Shown here piece after piece: positions 17,590 to 27,045 of a stretch of DNA of 64,000 bases. The notes under the pieces are model-generated. The model had not been told where the DNA came from and did not search any database. It worked only from the letters and a program-made list of their open reading frames with translations. Source of the stretch: Ornithinimicrobium cryptoxanthini (lineage in GTDB: Bacteria; Actinomycetota; Actinomycetes; Actinomycetales; Dermatophilaceae). The stretch covers positions 186,001 to 250,000 of the forward strand of contig NZ_CP099490.1 in NCBI RefSeq assembly GCF_023923205.1, given 5' to 3'. Within the stretch, counting starts at the first letter, position 1, and each line of letters opens with the position of its first letter. Position numbers and translations under genes: made by a program.

Positions 17590-19436
17590 AAGGCGGCCTC
17601 GGGAAGCTCCATGATCGAGTCGTCGACGTGCGTGATGATGCCGCGGTCGGAGTGCACGCGGGGGAGGACGTCGCGGGCAAAGAAGCGCGCGGCGGCGACC
17701 TTGCCGAGATAGAAGTCCTGGTCGGCCCCGGTCGCGCCGGCGTCGAGGGCGGCCTGGGCCACCTCGGCCTGGCGCAGCAGCAGCCAGGAGATCACGACGT
17801 CGCCGGCGGCCAGCAGGAAGCGGGTGGTCGACAGGCCGACCGCATAGATTGCCTCCGCTGACCCACCGCTGCGGGCGTCAGACGCCATGACCCGACCCAC
17901 GAGGAACTCCACCATGCCCTGGATGTCCTCCAGCGCCCGGCCCAGCAGACCGCGCTCGGTGGCCAGGAAGTCATCCGCGCCGCCGCCCTTGACCAGCTCC
18001 ATCATCTGCGCGGCCACGTGGCCCAGCGCCTGGCCCTGGTCCCGGACGATCTTGCGGAAGAAGAAGTCCTGGCCCTGGATCGCGGTCGTGCCCTCATAGA
18101 GGCTGTCGATCTTGGCGTCGCGGACATACTGCTCGATCGGGTAGTCCTGCAGGAAGCCGGAGCCGCCGAAGGTCTGCAGCGACTCGGTGCCGAGCAGCAC
18201 CCACGCCCGCTCCGAACCGCACCCCTTGACCAGCGGCAGCAGCAGGTCGTTGACCTTCTCCGCCAGCTGGGACTCCTCGGTGGGGTTGTCGCCGGCGATC
18301 ATCACCGTGTCCTGCTGGGCTGCAGTGAAGAGCATCAGCGCCCGCAGCCCCTCGGCATACGACTTCTGCAGCATCAGGCTGCGCCGCACGTCGGGGTGGT
18401 GGGTGATGGTGACGCGCGGGGCGCTCTTGTCGGTCATCTGGGTCATGTCCGCGCCCTGCACGCGCTCCTTGGCATACTCCAGCGCGTTGAGATAGCCCGT
18501 CGACAGGGTGGCGATGGCCTTCGTGCCGACCAGCATCCGGGCGTACTCGATGATGTGGAACATCTGGGCGATGCCGCTGTGCTCGTCACCGAGCAGGGTG
18601 CCGACGGCCGGGTTGGACTCGTCCTCGCCGAAGCGCAGCTCGCAGGTCGTGGAGACCTTCAGGCCCATCTTGTGCTCGATGTTGGCCACCTCGACGCCGT
18701 TGCGCTCGCCCAGCTCACCGTCCTCGCCGATGTGGAACTTGGGCACGATGAAGAGCGACAGGCCCTTGGTGCCCGGTCCGGCACCCTCGGGACGAGCCAG
18801 CACGAAGTGGATCACGTTGTCATAGAAGGGTGCCTCGCCGGAGGTGATGAAGCGCTTCACGCCGGTGATGTGCCAGGTGCCGTCCTCGGCCTGGACCGCA
18901 CTGGCCCGTCCCGCGCCCACGTCGGAGCCGGCGTCCGGCTCAGTGAGCACCATCGTGGCGCCCCAGTGGTTGTCGATCATCTGCAGCGCGAGCTTCTGCT
19001 GGGCCTCGTTGCCGAGGGTGCGCAGCACCTCTGCGAAGGTGTAACCGGCGGAGAACATCTTCACGGCCGGGTTGGCTCCGAGCGCCATCTCCGAGACGGC
19101 CCAGGTCAGGGACGCAGGGGCGCGGGTGCCGCCGAGCTCCTCGCTGACCTCCATGCGCCACCACTCGGCGTCGCGCCAGGCCAGGAAGGACTTGACGAAG
19201 GCCTCCGACATGGTGACCTCGCCGGTCTCTGGGTCGAACGTCGGCGGGGTGCGGTCAGACTCAAGCAGGCTCTCTCCGAGCTCGTTCTCGGCCAGGGTGG
19301 AGACCTGGGCGAGGATGTCGCGCGCGGTCTCCTCGTCGAAGTCGCCGAAGGCGCCCTGCCCCAGGATGTCCTGCCGGCGAAGCACCTCGAAGAGGTTGAA
19401 CTCCAGGTCGCGAAGGTTGCTCTTGTAGTGGCTCAT
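17586..19436 (-). CDS. Acyl-CoA dehydrogenase, FadE5-like
   Basis: This 616-residue flavoprotein oxidises acyl-CoA to the 2-enoyl-CoA, the first step of beta-oxidation. Its N-terminus ([19 protein letters not shown]) and its length, about 200 residues above standard acyl-CoA dehydrogenases, match the actinobacterial FadE5 group. FAD-binding motifs [13 protein letters not shown] (about residue 160) and [13 protein letters not shown] are present. The catalytic Glu is expected in [17 protein letters not shown] near residue 445. An extra C-terminal helical domain follows. GAGGAC precedes the ATG, and a palindrome shared with the second acyl-CoA dehydrogenase lies 74 bp upstream. Confidence 0.9.
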   Translation of the reverse strand: MSHYKSNLRDLEFNLFEVLRRQDILGQGAFGDFDEETARDILAQVSTLAENELGESLLESDRTPPTFDPETGEVTMSEAFVKSFLAWRDAEWWRMEVSEELGGTRAPASLTWAVSEMALGANPAVKMFSAGYTFAEVLRTLGNEAQQKLALQMIDNHWGATMVLTEPDAGSDVGAGRASAVQAEDGTWHITGVKRFITSGEAPFYDNVIHFVLARPEGAGPGTKGLSLFIVPKFHIGEDGELGERNGVEVANIEHKMGLKVSTTCELRFGEDESNPAVGTLLGDEHSGIAQMFHIIEYARMLVGTKAIATLSTGYLNALEYAKERVQGADMTQMTDKSAPRVTITHHPDVRRSLMLQKSYAEGLRALMLFTAAQQDTVMIAGDNPTEESQLAEKVNDLLLPLVKGCGSERAWVLLGTESLQTFGGSGFLQDYPIEQYVRDAKIDSLYEGTTAIQGQDFFFRKIVRDQGQALGHVAAQMMELVKGGGADDFLATERGLLGRALEDIQGMVEFLVGRVMASDARSGGSAEAIYAVGLSTTRFLLAAGDVVISWLLLRQAEVAQAALDAGATGADQDFYLGKVAAARFFARDVLPRVHSDRGIITHVDDSIMELPEAAF

Positions 19437-19509
19437 GTCCTCAGTCCTCGTCCCGAGCTGCGTGATCGACGTCGATCGCGGCGCCTGTCAAAGTACCCGA
19501 TACCAGCAG

Positions 19510-19525
19510 TACCTACTTGTCAGTA
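19510..19525. promoter_or_regulatory. Candidate TetR-type operator upstream of the FadE5-like gene
   Basis: TACCTACTTGTCAGTA matches the ideal palindrome TACTGAC-NN-GTCAGTA with two mismatches. A matching site (one mismatch) precedes the acyl-CoA dehydrogenase at 48183. The 251-bp gap 19437-19687 otherwise holds no gene that I can see. Confidence 0.45.
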
Positions 19526-19687
19526 ACAGTGTGCCCCTCCCCTGCGCGAAAAGCAAGAAGCCGAGCTCGTATGCCGTCCGGGAAGTCTCGCTGTGCTCGG
19601 CCCCTGAGCGGCTGATGTCCTGCAGTCCCAGGGTGAGAACCCGGTGAGCGCAGGACATAGCGGGGTGCAATCAACCGGTGCGGGTCC

Positions 19688-20389
19688 TCAGGTCGGGTCC
19701 GTGGGAGTCTCGCCGGTGAGCCCGGCGTCGTGCACGAGCAGGGCGATCTGGGTGCGGTTGCCCGCGCCGAGCTTGTCCAGCACACGGGAGACGTGGGCCT
19801 TGACGGTGGGCACGCCCATGTAGAGCCGCGCGGCGATCTGCGCGTTGGACCAGCCCTGGCCGATCGCCAGAGCCACCTCACGCTCTCGGTCGGTGAGGCT
19901 GTCGAGCCGCGCCAGCGCGTGCTCCCGCCGCTGCTCCGTCCCACCCTGGTCGGGGCGTGGTGCTCCGGCGACCTGGGCGATGAGCTGCTGGGTCACCGAG
20001 GGGGACAGCCGCGGCTCGCCGGCAGCGACCGCGCGCACGGACTCCACCAGCCGCTCCGGGTGAGTGCTCTTGAGCAGGAAGCCGTTGGCCCCGATGCGCA
20101 ACGCCTCGACGACCATGTCGTCGGTGTCAAAAGTGGTCAGCACGATCACCTTGGGCGGTGCCTCCCTGGCGAGCAGCTCCGCGGTCGCCGCCAACCCGTC
20201 CAGCCGTGGCATCCGGATGTCCATCAGCACCACGTCCGGGGCGAGCTCTGTCACCAGGTCGACGCCGGCGCGGCCGTCGCCGGCCTCACCCACCACGTCG
20301 ATGTCCGGTGCCCCGCCGAGGATCAGCCGCAGCCCGGTGCGCACCAGCGCGTCGTCGTCCACCAGGACGACGGTGATGGACGCGCTCAC
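19688..20389 (-). CDS. NarL/LuxR-family response regulator
   Basis: This 233-residue two-component regulator has a receiver domain (residues 5-120) and a C-terminal LuxR helix-turn-helix. The phospho-acceptor Asp is in DVVLMDIRMPRLDG (about residue 56), the acidic pair DDDALVRTGL is near 11 and the conserved Lys is in FLLKSTHPERL. The HTH reads REVALAIGQGWSNAQIAARLYMGVPTVKAHVSRVLDKLG. It is 37 bp downstream of the kinase gene and surely its partner. It likely controls the divergent ABC exporter, the common arrangement for this type of pair. Confidence 0.93.
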   Translation of the reverse strand: MSASITVVLVDDDALVRTGLRLILGGAPDIDVVGEAGDGRAGVDLVTELAPDVVLMDIRMPRLDGLAATAELLAREAPPKVIVLTTFDTDDMVVEALRIGANGFLLKSTHPERLVESVRAVAAGEPRLSPSVTQQLIAQVAGAPRPDQGGTEQRREHALARLDSLTDREREVALAIGQGWSNAQIAARLYMGVPTVKAHVSRVLDKLGAGNRTQIALLVHDAGLTGETPTDPT

Positions 20390-20426
20390 GCCGCCCTCCG
20401 CTGGTCACTGGTCTGGCAGGTGGTGG

Positions 20427-21653
20427 TCATAGGGACCACGGTAGCCAGGCGCGCACCACGAACCGGCCCGACCGGTCGGTGCCATAGGTCAGCTGCCCAC
20501 CGCTGAGCCCGGCGCGCTCGGCCAGCCCGAGCAGACCCATGCCTGAGCCACTGTCCCGGGCCGCCTGCGTGTGCGGGGCTCCGCCATAGGCGCGCGGTTG
20601 GTTGACGACGGTCAGGTCCAGGCCCTGGCCGGGCTCGCCGGACAGCGACACGGTGACCGGCATGCCGGGCGCGTGCTTGCGGGCGTTGGTCAGTCCTTCC
20701 TGGATGATCCGGTAGGCGTGGCGGCTGATCGTCTCGGGCACGGCGGCAAGGTCGATGCGGACCGTGGTGACCACCGGGGTGTCGCCAAGACGCACCTCCT
20801 CCAGCAGCTCCTCGAGGCTGGTCAGGTCCGGCTGCGGTGCGCGCGGCTGATCGGGCTCGTCGCTGGCCCGGAGCACACCGAGCACGGCGCGCAGCTCCTG
20901 GACCGCCTGGTCGGCGTTCTCGCGCACCGTCCCGGCGATCTCACGCACCTGCTCGGGTGGCAGGTCCTCTCGGTAGCTCAGGATCCCCGCGTTCATGGCG
21001 ATCAGGCTGATCCGGTGCGCCAGCACGTCGTGCATCTCGCGTGCGATCCGGGACCGCTCGGTGCTGCGAGCCTGCTCCACCCTCAGACCCTGCTCGCGCT
21101 CGGCGGTCTCGGCCCGCTCCCGGAGGGCGGCGATGTTGTCGCGCCGCACCCCGATCGAGTAGCCCACCGCGATGGCGGCCACCAGGGCGAGCACCTGGGC
21201 GATGATGTTGGTGACGGTCGTGGTCCAGGACTGGTCGGGAGCGGTGAACATCTCGTCCCAGACGAACGAGCTGGCCAGATAGAGCGGGGCGATCACGGCC
21301 AGCTCGCGCCAGTGCCGTCTGGTGGCCACCGAGATGATGGCGATGATGCACGCCCCGGCAGCAGACGTTGCCACGGCTGAGAGCACGATCAGCACGGCTG
21401 CGACGGGCACCGGCCAGCGCCGCCGGAGCCTCAGCAGCACCAGTGCGGAGAGTCCGAGCAGGGGGTCGGCGACGGCCAGCCACCACTCGGGGCCGGTCCG
21501 CCCCTCCACGTCGATGCTGAACCACGCGGACAACCACAGGAGTATGCCGACCAGCGCGGCCAGCAGGAGGCGCCACGTCTCCCCCCAGCGGGTCGTCGGT
21601 GGCAGGCCAGGTCGCACACCCTGACCATAGGCGCTGACGGTGACACCAAGCAC
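20427..21653 (-). CDS. Sensor histidine kinase (HisKA_3 type)
   Basis: This is a membrane kinase of about 408 residues. Some five or six hydrophobic segments lie before residue 190. A HisKA_3 dimerisation helix carries the phosphorylated His in SRIAREMHDVLAHRISLIAM, and a degenerate HATPase_c domain has ISRHAYRIIQEGLTNARKHA (N box) and GSGMGLLGLAERA (G box). The open frame extends much further upstream only because it shadows the opposite-strand ABC gene. GTG at 21653 is my best start, and GTG at 21617 is a shorter option. No extracytoplasmic sensor domain is visible, so it may sense membrane or cell-envelope stress directly. Confidence 0.85.
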   Translation of the reverse strand: MLGVTVSAYGQGVRPGLPPTTRWGETWRLLLAALVGILLWLSAWFSIDVEGRTGPEWWLAVADPLLGLSALVLLRLRRRWPVPVAAVLIVLSAVATSAAGACIIAIISVATRRHWRELAVIAPLYLASSFVWDEMFTAPDQSWTTTVTNIIAQVLALVAAIAVGYSIGVRRDNIAALRERAETAEREQGLRVEQARSTERSRIAREMHDVLAHRISLIAMNAGILSYREDLPPEQVREIAGTVRENADQAVQELRAVLGVLRASDEPDQPRAPQPDLTSLEELLEEVRLGDTPVVTTVRIDLAAVPETISRHAYRIIQEGLTNARKHAPGMPVTVSLSGEPGQGLDLTVVNQPRAYGGAPHTQAARDSGSGMGLLGLAERAGLSGGQLTYGTDRSGRFVVRAWLPWSL

Positions 21654-21705
21654 CCGCCGATGGTCTGGGATCAGGTGCGGGACGGCATACCAAGGTAGGG
21701 GGTAG

Positions 21706-21720
21706 GTCCATGCTGTGGAC
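21706..21720. promoter_or_regulatory. Palindrome between the two-component system and the ABC exporter
   Basis: GTCCA and TGGAC flank a 5-nt spacer, midway between the divergent kinase and ABC ATPase genes. It is a plausible binding site for the adjacent NarL-type regulator. Confidence 0.35.
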
Positions 21721-21758
21721 TGATGCGCAAGGGGGTGCTGCTCCCGCAGGCTAGGAGC

Positions 21759-22658
21759 ATGATTCAGGTACAGAACCTCGTGAAGACATATGGGGACTTC
21801 ACCGCGGTCGGCGACGTGTCGTTCACCGCCGAGGCCGGACGGGTGACCGGGTTCCTCGGCCCCAACGGCGCGGGCAAGTCCACCACCATGCGCGTGATGA
21901 CCGGGTTGACCCCGGCCACCTCGGGCACCGCCACGGTGCTCGGCACGCCCTACGAACAACTGATCAACCCCGGACGGCACGTGGGCGTGCTGCTCGATGC
22001 CTCCGCCCAGCACGCGGGCCGGACCGGCCGTGAGGTGCTGACCCTCGGGGCGCTCACCCTCGGCATCGACCAGCGACGGGTCGACCAGATGCTCGAGGTC
22101 GTCGGTCTGACGCCCAAGGAGGCCAAGCGGCGGGTGCGCAACTACTCCCTCGGCATGCGGCAGCGCCTCGGTCTGGCCAACGCGCTGCTGGGTGACCCCA
22201 GGGTGCTGATCCTGGACGAGCCCGCCAACGGGCTCGACCCCGCCGGCATCCGGTGGATGCGCGACCTGCTCGGCACCTTCGCCGACGAGGGCGGCACCGT
22301 GCTGCTCTCCAGCCACCTGCTCCACGAGATCGAGCGGATCGCCGACGACATCATCGTGATCGGGCGCGGCCGGATCGTGGCCTCGGGCACCAAGGAGGAG
22401 CTGTTGCGCCCCTCCGGGTGCCTGGTGCGCAGCGACGACGACGTCGCGCTGCGCACGCTCCTGACCGACCAGGGCCTGGACGTCACCGTCCTGCCTAACG
22501 GCGGCCTGCAGGTCGAGGCCGAGACCGCCGTCGTCGGCCAGATCGCGGCCGGCACGGGCATCGCGCTGGTGGAGCTGCGCGGGGCCGACAGCCAGGGGCT
22601 CGAGGACATGTTCCTCACCCTCACCTCCGACGACGCACGACAGGAGACCGCAGCATGA
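21759..22658 (+). CDS. ABC-2 type exporter, ATP-binding protein
   Basis: This 299-residue ATPase drives an ABC-2 exporter. It has Walker A FLGPNGAGKSTTMRVMTGL (about residue 31), the signature YSLGMRQRLGLANALL (about 133), Walker B VLILDEPANGLD (about 152) and the H-loop SSHLLHEIE (about 190). The C-terminal 80 residues (GCLVRSDDDVALRTLL onward) form the DUF4162-like extension common in drug or bacteriocin exporters. The ATG at 21759 follows AGGAG very closely. The same GGCTAGGAGCATGA string recurs before the PPOX gene at 47652. It is coupled by ATGA overlap to the permease. Confidence 0.92.
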   Translation: MIQVQNLVKTYGDFTAVGDVSFTAEAGRVTGFLGPNGAGKSTTMRVMTGLTPATSGTATVLGTPYEQLINPGRHVGVLLDASAQHAGRTGREVLTLGALTLGIDQRRVDQMLEVVGLTPKEAKRRVRNYSLGMRQRLGLANALLGDPRVLILDEPANGLDPAGIRWMRDLLGTFADEGGTVLLSSHLLHEIERIADDIIVIGRGRIVASGTKEELLRPSGCLVRSDDDVALRTLLTDQGLDVTVLPNGGLQVEAETAVVGQIAAGTGIALVELRGADSQGLEDMFLTLTSDDARQETAA

Positions 22659-23476
22659 GCACGATGACCGTGAAGGACACGGCGGGGGCGCCCCGGGCAG
22701 CAGCCCCGGGCGGGTTCCACCTGCCCACCATCGACGCCCCGATCACCAAGGTCCCGTTCAGTCGGCTCGTCCGGGTTGAGGCCCGCAAGCTGGTCGACAC
22801 CCTGGCCGGACGCTGGTTCCTGATCATCCTGGCGCTGGTGATCGTCATCGCCATGACGATCATGCTGTTCGTCGACCGGGGAGACCACAGCTACAGCACC
22901 TACCTGACTGCGGCCGGGGTCCCGCTCGGCATCTTCCTGCCGGTGCTGGGCATCCTGTCGGCGACCCAGGAGTGGAGCCAGCGCACCGCGATGACCACCT
23001 TCGCCCTGGAGCCGCGCCGCGGCCGGGTCGTCCTGGCCAAGGTCGTCAGCACCGTGCTGCTCGGTCTGGGGGCAGTGGTTCTCACGCTTCTGCTGGGTGC
23101 TGTTGGGCGCCTGCTCGGTGACCTGCGCGGGGCGGAGACGGCCTGGGCCGTGGACGGCTGGGCCATCGCCGGCATGACGCTGATGATGGTGCTCTTTGTG
23201 CTGCAGGGCCTGGCGTTCGGTCTGGCACTGCTCAACACGCCAGCCGCGATCGTGGCCTACTTCGCGATCCCGACGCTCTTGCCGCTGATGACGCTGGTCA
23301 GCTGGCTGCGCACGCCGCACGAGTGGATCGACCTGTCGATGACGACTGCGCCCCTCCCCATGGGGGCGGCAATGACTGGCGAGCAGTGGGCACAGCTCGC
23401 CGTATCGGTGGCACTGTGGGTTGGAGTCCCACTGGCCATCGGGGTATGGCGCGTGCTGCGTCGCGAGGTCAAGTGA
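22655..23476 (+). CDS. ABC-2 type exporter, permease
   Basis: This 273-residue membrane component has about six helices starting near residue 50 (WFLIILALVIVIAMTIMLF). The characteristic segment SATQEWSQRTAMTTFALEPRRGRVVLAKV follows the second helix. This pattern is seen in ABC-2 permeases controlled by adjacent LuxR two-component systems. It starts inside the ATPase stop codon and is followed by a strong terminator hairpin, so the exporter is a two-gene operon. Its substrate is unknown. Confidence 0.88.
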   Translation: MSTMTVKDTAGAPRAAAPGGFHLPTIDAPITKVPFSRLVRVEARKLVDTLAGRWFLIILALVIVIAMTIMLFVDRGDHSYSTYLTAAGVPLGIFLPVLGILSATQEWSQRTAMTTFALEPRRGRVVLAKVVSTVLLGLGAVVLTLLLGAVGRLLGDLRGAETAWAVDGWAIAGMTLMMVLFVLQGLAFGLALLNTPAAIVAYFAIPTLLPLMTLVSWLRTPHEWIDLSMTTAPLPMGAAMTGEQWAQLAVSVALWVGVPLAIGVWRVLRREVK

Positions 23477-23513
23477 CCCGCACGTAGGTGCGCCGCCCCA
23501 TCCGGGGAAATAG

Positions 23514-23546
23514 CGTCAGCGGGGTCCGGGGCGGACCCCGCTGACG
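23514..23546 (+). terminator. Strong terminator after the ABC exporter
   Basis: A perfect 15-bp stem, CGTCAGCGGGGTCCG paired with CGGACCCCGCTGACG around a GGG loop, lies 37 bp after the permease stop. The remaining 170 bp up to the next gene hold its presumed promoter. I see no other gene there. Confidence 0.85.
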
Positions 23547-23716
23547 TGTTCCTGGGCGGCGTGCTCGCACCACGCCCACCGTGCACCACGGATCACGAGA
23601 CGGTATCGGTCTGGGTGCCGGTGTGGTTAGCGCGGCGCCGATGCGGCAAGGTTGGGGCAGATCATCGGCTGATCAGCGCCGCGCGCGGCGCAGGAACTTC
23701 AGGAAGGCACACCACC

Positions 23717-25261
23717 ATGAGGTCACGCACCAGGCTGCTCGGGGCTGCGCTCGCGGCATCTTTCCTGATCGCCGGCTGCAACGCCGGCTCCTCCTCGGAC
23801 GATCAGACCAGCGGGTCCGACTCGACCGACAGCAGCGCGGACACGGCGGCCCCGGCGGGCGAGGCGTCGGTCCGGGTCGGCCTGGTGGCCGAGCCGGCCA
23901 GTCTCGACTTCACCACTACCGACGGTGCCGCGATCCCGCAGGTGCTGCTCTACAACGTCTACGAGACCCTGGTCAAGATCGACCAGGACGGGCAGATGCA
24001 GCCCGCCCTCGCCTCGGAGTGGACGGTCAGCGACGACGGCCTGACCTACACCTTCACGCTCCAGGCGGGGGTGACCTTCAGCAACGGCGAGTCATTCACC
24101 GCCCAGGACGTGGTCGACTCCTTCACCATGGTCAAGGAGGACTGGACGGTCAGCCTGAAGAGCCAGTTCGACATCATCGAGTCGGTCGAGGCCCCCAGCG
24201 ACACCGAGGTCGTCGTCACGCTGACCCACCCGAGCAACACCTTCCTCTACAGCCTGACCACGCGGGTCGGGGCGATCTTCGACTCCAACAGCGTCGACGA
24301 GCTGGCCACCCGCCCGATCGGCACCGGCCCCTACACCTTCGGGCAGTGGCAGCGCGGCACGTCGATCACGCTCCAGCGCAACGGTGACTACTGGGGTGAG
24401 CAGCCCTACTTCGAGCAGGTGGTGCTGGCCTACTTCACCGACGCCACGGCGCTGAACAACGCGATGCTCACCGACGGCATCGATGTGGTCGGCACCGTCC
24501 AGGCGCCCGAGGCGCTGGGGGAGTTCGAGGAAGGCGACTACCAGATCATCGAGGGCACCTCCAACGGCGAGGTCGTGCTGTCGTTCAACAACAGCACGGC
24601 GCCCTTCAACGACCTGCGGGTCCGGCAGGCAGCCCGGTCTGCGATCGACCACCAGGCGCTGCTCGACACGTGCTGGGACGGTCGCGGTGAGCTGATCGGC
24701 AGCATGGTCCCGCCGACCGACCCGTGGTTCGAGGACCGGACCGGCGACTACCCCTATGACGTGGAGAAGGCCAAGGAGCTGCTCGCCGACGCCGGTGCGG
24801 AGGGTGTCGAGGTCCGGCTGCGCATCCCCACGCTGCCCTATGCCATGAGCTGCGCCCCGATCGTGGAGAGCATGCTCGAGGAGGCCGGCTTCGTGGTCAC
24901 GGTAGATGACCTAGAGTTCCCCGCCACCTGGGTGGAGGACGTCTTCACCAACGCCGACTACGAGATGTCGATCGTCGCGCACGTCGAGCCGCGGGACCTG
25001 GGCAACGTCTTCGGCAACCCGGACTACTACATCCGCTACGGCACCCCCGAGCTGCGCACGCTGCTCGAGGAGGCCGACGCCGGCACCGAGGAGGAGCAGG
25101 TCGAGAAGATGAAGGCGGCCGCCAAGCTGATCTCCGAGGACGCCGCCTCCGACTTCCTCTTCCTGCTGCCCAACCTCATCGTGGCCGACCCGGGCATCAC
25201 CGGCCTGCCGCAGAACGCGATCACCGAGTCCTTCGACCTGGCCAACCTCGCGCGCGAGTGA
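23717..25261 (+). CDS. Peptide ABC transporter substrate-binding lipoprotein
   Basis: This 514-residue family 5 extracellular solute-binding protein captures oligopeptides or similar ligands for the importer encoded downstream. Signal peptide RLLGAALAASFLIAGC carries the lipobox Cys near residue 22, followed by a Ser/Asp-rich linker. The typical start VGLVAEPASLDFTTTDG and the segment VYETLVKIDQDGQMQPALAS-EW are present. AGGAAGG lies 9 nt before ATG 23717. It heads a tandem of five transporter genes and an M20 peptidase. Confidence 0.92.
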   Translation: MRSRTRLLGAALAASFLIAGCNAGSSSDDQTSGSDSTDSSADTAAPAGEASVRVGLVAEPASLDFTTTDGAAIPQVLLYNVYETLVKIDQDGQMQPALASEWTVSDDGLTYTFTLQAGVTFSNGESFTAQDVVDSFTMVKEDWTVSLKSQFDIIESVEAPSDTEVVVTLTHPSNTFLYSLTTRVGAIFDSNSVDELATRPIGTGPYTFGQWQRGTSITLQRNGDYWGEQPYFEQVVLAYFTDATALNNAMLTDGIDVVGTVQAPEALGEFEEGDYQIIEGTSNGEVVLSFNNSTAPFNDLRVRQAARSAIDHQALLDTCWDGRGELIGSMVPPTDPWFEDRTGDYPYDVEKAKELLADAGAEGVEVRLRIPTLPYAMSCAPIVESMLEEAGFVVTVDDLEFPATWVEDVFTNADYEMSIVAHVEPRDLGNVFGNPDYYIRYGTPELRTLLEEADAGTEEEQVEKMKAAAKLISEDAASDFLFLLPNLIVADPGITGLPQNAITESFDLANLARE

Positions 25262-25276
25262 CCGGAGCCTGACTCG

Positions 25277-26227
25277 GTGCTGCTGCGTCTGGCGCAACGC
25301 TTCCTGGTGCTCCTGGCCAGCCTCGCGCTGGCCTCGTTGATCGTCTTTGCCTTCATGCAGGTGCTTCCCGGCGACCCTGCCCGGGTCGCACTGGGGATGA
25401 GCTCCTCGGAGGAGTCGGTCGCCTTGATGCGTGAGCAGTTCGGGCTGGACCGGGCACTGCCGGTGCAGTATGCCGACTGGATCCGGGGGATGGTCACGCT
25501 CGACCTGGGCGTGGAGTGGATCTCCCGGGCGCCGATCGCCCCGCAGCTGACCGACCGGATCGCGGTGACCGCGTGGCTGGTGCTGACGGCGATGGTGCTG
25601 GCGCTGCTGGTCGCGATCCCGGTGGGCACCTGGATGGCCGTGCGGCACCGCCACGCGGACGGGGTGGTCCTGTCGGCGATCTCGCAGGTCGGGGTTGCGG
25701 TGCCCGCGTTCCTTGCCGGCATCATCCTGATCACCTTCTTTGCCAAGCGATGGCAGTGGTTCCCCTCCGGTGGCTGGGTGCCGCCTGCGGACGACCCCGT
25801 CGAGTTCCTGCGCCGGCTCGCCCTGCCGGCGATCTCGCTCGCGCTCGTGCAGGCCTCGGTGCTGGCGCGCTATGTGCGCACGGCGATCCTCGACGTGCTG
25901 CGCGAGGACTACCTGCGGACCGCGCGGGCCAAGGGGCTGCGGCCGATGCAGGCGCTGCTGCGGCACGGGCTGCGCAACGCCGCGGTGCCGATCGTGACGG
26001 TCCTGGGCCTGCAGCTGGCCACGCTGCTAATCGGGGCCGTCGTCGTCGAGCGCGTCTTTGTCATCCCCGGCCTGGGCACCTTCCTGCTGGACTCGGTCGC
26101 CGCGCGCGAGCTGGTCACCGTGCAGACCGTCGTGATGGTCCTGGTGGCTGCCGTGCTGGTCATCAACTTCATCGTCGACGCGGTCTATCTGCTGATCGAC
26201 CCACGACTGCGCACGGGGGCCCGCTGA
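25277..26227 (+). CDS. Peptide ABC transporter permease (DppB type)
   Basis: This 316-residue inner-membrane permease has six helices and the binding-protein-dependent transport signature YVRTAILDVLREDYLRTARAKGL (EAA-type loop, about residues 198-220). The N-terminal SLIVFAFMQVLPGDPARVALG is typical of DppB/OppB. It starts with GTG 15 bp after the binding-protein gene, and its stop overlaps the next start. Confidence 0.92.
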   Translation: MLLRLAQRFLVLLASLALASLIVFAFMQVLPGDPARVALGMSSSEESVALMREQFGLDRALPVQYADWIRGMVTLDLGVEWISRAPIAPQLTDRIAVTAWLVLTAMVLALLVAIPVGTWMAVRHRHADGVVLSAISQVGVAVPAFLAGIILITFFAKRWQWFPSGGWVPPADDPVEFLRRLALPAISLALVQASVLARYVRTAILDVLREDYLRTARAKGLRPMQALLRHGLRNAAVPIVTVLGLQLATLLIGAVVVERVFVIPGLGTFLLDSVAARELVTVQTVVMVLVAAVLVINFIVDAVYLLIDPRLRTGAR

Positions 26228-27045
26228 TGGGCGGCCGCCGGCTCAACGCCCCCCTGCTCATCGGCGGGGTCCTGGTGCTCATCGTCGTCGCGATGGCGCT
26301 GGTGTCCTATGTCTGGACGCCCTATGAGTTCAAGTTCCTGCCGGTCCCCAAGGAGCAGACACCCAACGCCGAGCACTGGCTCGGCACCGACCGCTCGGCG
26401 CGCGACGTCTTCACCCAGATCCTGCTGGGCTCGCGGACCACGCTGTTCGTCGGGCTCGTCGCGGTCGGGGTGGCGGCTCTGATCGGCGTGCCCCTCGGCA
26501 TACTCGCCGCGATGTCTCCCGGCTGGTTCGGCCAGCTGGTGATGCGCGGCAACGACATCCTGCTGGCCTTCCCCGCGCTGCTGCTGGCGATCATGTTCTC
26601 CGCGCTCTATGGCGGCGGCACGTTCGTGGCCATGGTCGCCATCGGCATCGCGACCATCCCGGCCTTCGCGCGGATCGTCCGGTCGGGGGCGCTGCAGGTG
26701 GTCCACACCGAGTATGTCGCCGCGTCCCGGATCGCCGGCCACGGCCAGTTCGCGATCGCCTGGAAGCACGTGCTGCCCAACGTCATGGGGCTGGTGATCG
26801 TGCAGGCGTCGGTGTCGTTCGCCATCGCCATCCTCGCCGAGGCCGCCCTGTCCTATCTCGGGCTGGGCACCCCGACCGGTCAGCCGTCGTGGGGCCGGAT
26901 GCTGCTGGAGTCGCAGCCGGTGCTGGCCCGCTCACCCCACCTGGCGGTCATCCCCGGCGCCGCCATCGCGCTCGCGGTCCTCGGGTTCAACCTGTTCGGC
27001 GACGGGCTGCGCGACTATCTGGACCCGAAGCTGGAGGGGCGATGA
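26227..27045 (+). CDS. Peptide ABC transporter permease (DppC type)
   Basis: This 272-residue second permease of the importer has an N-terminal helix and the DppC marker HWLGTDRSARDVFTQILLGSR near residue 54. The EAA loop VVHTEYVAASRIAGHGQFAI is near 160 and LSYLGLGTPTGQPSWGRML near 210. It overlaps both neighbours by a few bases (TGATG at the start, ATGA at the end), consistent with one translationally coupled operon. Confidence 0.92.
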   Translation: MGGRRLNAPLLIGGVLVLIVVAMALVSYVWTPYEFKFLPVPKEQTPNAEHWLGTDRSARDVFTQILLGSRTTLFVGLVAVGVAALIGVPLGILAAMSPGWFGQLVMRGNDILLAFPALLLAIMFSALYGGGTFVAMVAIGIATIPAFARIVRSGALQVVHTEYVAASRIAGHGQFAIAWKHVLPNVMGLVIVQASVSFAIAILAEAALSYLGLGTPTGQPSWGRMLLESQPVLARSPHLAVIPGAAIALAVLGFNLFGDGLRDYLDPKLEGR